Shown here piece by piece: positions 62,387 through 64,000 of a DNA stretch of 64,000 nt (position 1 is its first letter; each line of letters opens with the position of its first letter). The position numbers were made by a program, and so were the translations under genes. The stretch lies in contig NZ_KQ947986.1 in assembly GCF_001513975.1 (NCBI RefSeq), positions 62,001-126,000 of the forward strand, written 5' to 3'. The notes beneath the pieces were generated by a model. It did not search any database, was not told where the DNA came from, and saw only the letters and a list, made by a program, of their open reading frames with translations. This stretch comes from Streptomyces curacoi (GTDB lineage: Bacteria; Actinomycetota; Actinomycetes; Streptomycetales; Streptomycetaceae).

Positions 62387-63651
62387 GAGCGGGTGCCTCC
62401 TGGGTGTCCTGGTGGGGCGGGGAGTACCTGATCGGGAGTGACGACCTCGGTGATGCCCCGCGCGGCCAGGTGTCCCTGGTCGTCCGTCCGGGTGTCGAGG
62501 ACGGTGGTGGGGCGGGCGCCGTCGGCGGTGAGCCGGAAGTAGGCGTCGAAGACGGGGCCGCCCGGGGCGCAGGCCGAGCGCATGGCCGGGTCGGCGGGGA
62601 CGACCAGCGCAGTGGTCCGGGTCGCGGGCTTGTACGCGTGCCGTTCCCGTGCCGCCCGCGCCAGCACACCGGCCGTGTCCTTGGGCCTGCGGTCGTTGGT
62701 CAGCAGGCCCAGGCCGTACTCGAGTCCGGGGAAGTCGGCCAGCGCACGGGACACGTCGTGCGAGCACCACCAGGTGATGCCCCACAGGCCGGGGCAGTCC
62801 ACAGCGTTCGCGACGGTCGCCTCGGTGAAGGCGGCGGCATGCTCGGGCGGGATGAGCGGTGCGGGCGCGCCGACCTCCTGGAGCCAGACGGGCCGGTGCG
62901 GGTCGTCGGCCCAGGCCTTGCTCAGTTCGACGAGATACGCGGCGTGGTGCTCGGCCGGGACGGAAGTACGGCCGTGGCGCTGGGCGGTGCCGTTGAAGAC
63001 CCAGGAGTGCACGGCCGTGACGGCGCCGTGCCGGGCGGCCTGGGCCGGGGTGAACGGCTGGTCGTCCTGGTACCAGGTGGCGTCGTACTCGGCGTGCAGG
63101 TGCAGCCTGCCGGGGGCGCCCTCCTCGCAGGCGGCCAGCATGCGCGCCAGCCAGCGGTCGATCTCGTCCTCGGTCGCCCGGTCGGGGTCGGGATGCGGGC
63201 CGGCCGAGAACTGGTTGACCTCGTTGCCGAGTGTCATGCCGAGGAAGCCCGGGCGGTCGGCGAGCGCGGCGGCGAGGGTGCGCAGGTAGGCGGCCTGGCC
63301 GTCGAGCACGTCCGGGTCGGTGAAGAGGTTGCGCCGGTGCCAGGTCCGCGTCCAGGCCGGGAGGAAGTCGAAGCTGCTCAGGTGGCCCTGCAGGCCGTCC
63401 ACGTTGACGTCGAGGCCGCGTTCGGCGGCGGCGTCGACGAGCTGTACCAGCTGCTCGACGGCGCGATGGCGGATCAGGGTGCGGTTCGGCTGGAAGTACG
63501 GCCACAGCGCGAAGACCCGGATGTGGTCCAGGCCCAGCGCCGCGATGGAGTCGAGGTCGGCGCGTACGGAGTCGAGGTCGAAGTCGAGCCAGTGGTGGAA
63601 CCACCCTTCGCTCGGGGTGTAGTTGACGCCGAAGCGCACGGCAGCAGGCAT
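62383..63651 (-). CDS. GH5-like glycosidase, probably beta-mannosidase of the N-glycan-processing type
   Basis: 422 residues behind AAGGAC. The clan GH-A barrel has acid/base Glu144 in GNEVNQF and nucleophile Glu259 in VWLQEVG. The start (RFGVNYTPSEGWFHHWLDFD) and the LDHIRVFALWPYFQPN segment resemble my memory of GH5 subfamily 18 beta-mannosidases that cleave Man-beta1,4-GlcNAc left after GH85 and alpha-mannosidase action. No signal peptide is seen, so it is cytoplasmic. Context (GH85, GH38 and a sugar ABC transporter) agrees. An endo-beta-mannanase or other GH5 activity cannot be excluded. Confidence 0.75.
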   Translation of the reverse strand: MPAAVRFGVNYTPSEGWFHHWLDFDLDSVRADLDSIAALGLDHIRVFALWPYFQPNRTLIRHRAVEQLVQLVDAAAERGLDVNVDGLQGHLSSFDFLPAWTRTWHRRNLFTDPDVLDGQAAYLRTLAAALADRPGFLGMTLGNEVNQFSAGPHPDPDRATEDEIDRWLARMLAACEEGAPGRLHLHAEYDATWYQDDQPFTPAQAARHGAVTAVHSWVFNGTAQRHGRTSVPAEHHAAYLVELSKAWADDPHRPVWLQEVGAPAPLIPPEHAAAFTEATVANAVDCPGLWGITWWCSHDVSRALADFPGLEYGLGLLTNDRRPKDTAGVLARAARERHAYKPATRTTALVVPADPAMRSACAPGGPVFDAYFRLTADGARPTTVLDTRTDDQGHLAARGITEVVTPDQVLPAPPGHPGGTRS

Positions 63652-63689
63652 GCGTGTCCTTGTGAGGGGGGTACGGGAGGTCAGGGAGG

Positions 63690-64000
63690 TCAGCCCTTGA
63701 CGGCGCCCTCGCCCACGCCGCGGAAGAAGTACCGCTGGAGACAGGCGAAGAGGGCGATCAGCGGCGCCACGGCGATGATCGTGCCCGCGGCGACGAGGCG
63801 TTCGTCGCCCGCGAAGGTGCCGTGCAGATAGTTGAGGCCGATGGTCAGCGTGAACCTGGAGGGGTCGCTCAGCACGATGAGGGGCCACAGGAAGTCGTCC
63901 CAGGCGCCCATGAAGGCGAAGATCGCGACGACGGCGATCGTTCCCTTCACGGACGGCAGGGCGATGCGCAGGAACCGCTGCCAGACGTTGGCGCCGTCGA
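63690..64000 (-). CDS. carbohydrate ABC transporter permease (MalG-like), C-terminal part
   Basis: The gene continues past the right edge. The visible 103 residues begin in the EAA loop (DGANVWQRFLRIALPSVKG), the site that contacts the ATPase, followed by a helix (IAVVAIFAFMGAWDDFLWPLIVL), the loop SDPSRFTLTIGLNYLHGTF and a terminal helix (LVAAGTIIAVAPLIALFACLQRYF) ending in GVGEGAVKG. This is the CUT1 permease pattern for oligosaccharide import. Coming directly before the GH5, GH85 and GH38 genes, it probably imports the mannosyl oligosaccharide released by GH85. Confidence 0.88.
   Translation of the reverse strand, partial: DGANVWQRFLRIALPSVKGTIAVVAIFAFMGAWDDFLWPLIVLSDPSRFTLTIGLNYLHGTFAGDERLVAAGTIIAVAPLIALFACLQRYFFRGVGEGAVKG

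Overview
The window comes from a Streptomyces chromosome or a very close actinomycete. GC content and third-position GC are very high, GTG and some TTG starts are common, and neighbouring genes often overlap by 4 bases (GTGA or ATGA). The gene set is also typical: ergothioneine methyltransferase EgtD, b558-type succinate dehydrogenase, a GGDEF/EAL protein resembling RmdA, a PF03640-type lipoprotein, LysX, and SpoIIE-type phosphatase. From memory, the order sdhCAB - LysR - rmdA - lipoprotein resembles the S. coelicolor SCO0922-SCO0930 neighbourhood. I saw no rRNA, tRNA, CRISPR array, integrase or transposase. No gene-free stretch exceeds 300 bases.

Layout. 0-6.6 kb holds the egtD tail, dodecin, a HAD phosphatase, a REP/MITE-like inverted repeat, a secreted pectate lyase, a DUF485 plus SSS-symporter (acetate-type) pair, and a probable Zur-controlled zinc-sparing unit (Cys-free L32 and a CobW-type GTPase). 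6.7-8.4 kb is a deletion scar joining a truncated TPR/LuxR-type regulator to the C-terminal half of a berberine-bridge-type FAD oxidase. 8.4-15.8 kb carries a luciferase-like monooxygenase, a secreted beta-propeller phytase with a good PHO box, a UvrA paralogue, a nucleotidyltransferase and an ornithine-lipid pair (olsB-olsA). 16-20.4 kb is sdhCAB with a divergent LysR gene. 20.4-30.9 kb contains an SDR, a zinc alcohol dehydrogenase, a LysR gene, rmdA coupled to a SAM methyltransferase, and a group of lipoproteins and surface proteins.

31-47.5 kb is mostly envelope and stress functions: a class F-like sortase, a Tat-exported polysaccharide deacetylase, LysX (lysyl-tRNA synthetase fused to a lysyl-phosphatidylglycerol synthase), a universal stress protein, a hydrolase/MarR pair with clear operators, a CapA-like lipoprotein, an ECF sigma/anti-sigma locus with an unknown gene between the two, an Fpg/Nei glycosylase, a PAS-GAF-PP2C phosphatase, a lipoprotein and a lipase-maturation-factor-like membrane protein.

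47.5-56.2 kb is one 8-gene minus-strand operon: a sugar ABC transporter (binding protein, double ATPase, permease) followed by an oxidative 6-deoxyhexose pathway (L-fuconate dehydratase, SDR, aldo-keto reductase, mutarotase, lactonase). It is divergent from a FadR-type regulator with operator-like palindromes between them. 56.3-64 kb holds a peptidoglycan amidase and then a second minus-strand cluster: GH38 alpha-mannosidase, secreted GH85 endo-beta-N-acetylglucosaminidase, a GH5-like (probably beta-mannosidase) enzyme and the end of a carbohydrate ABC permease. Together the last 17 kb read as machinery for dismantling N-glycans and burning their fucose. This is the most interesting biological unit here, and linking the two clusters is inference.
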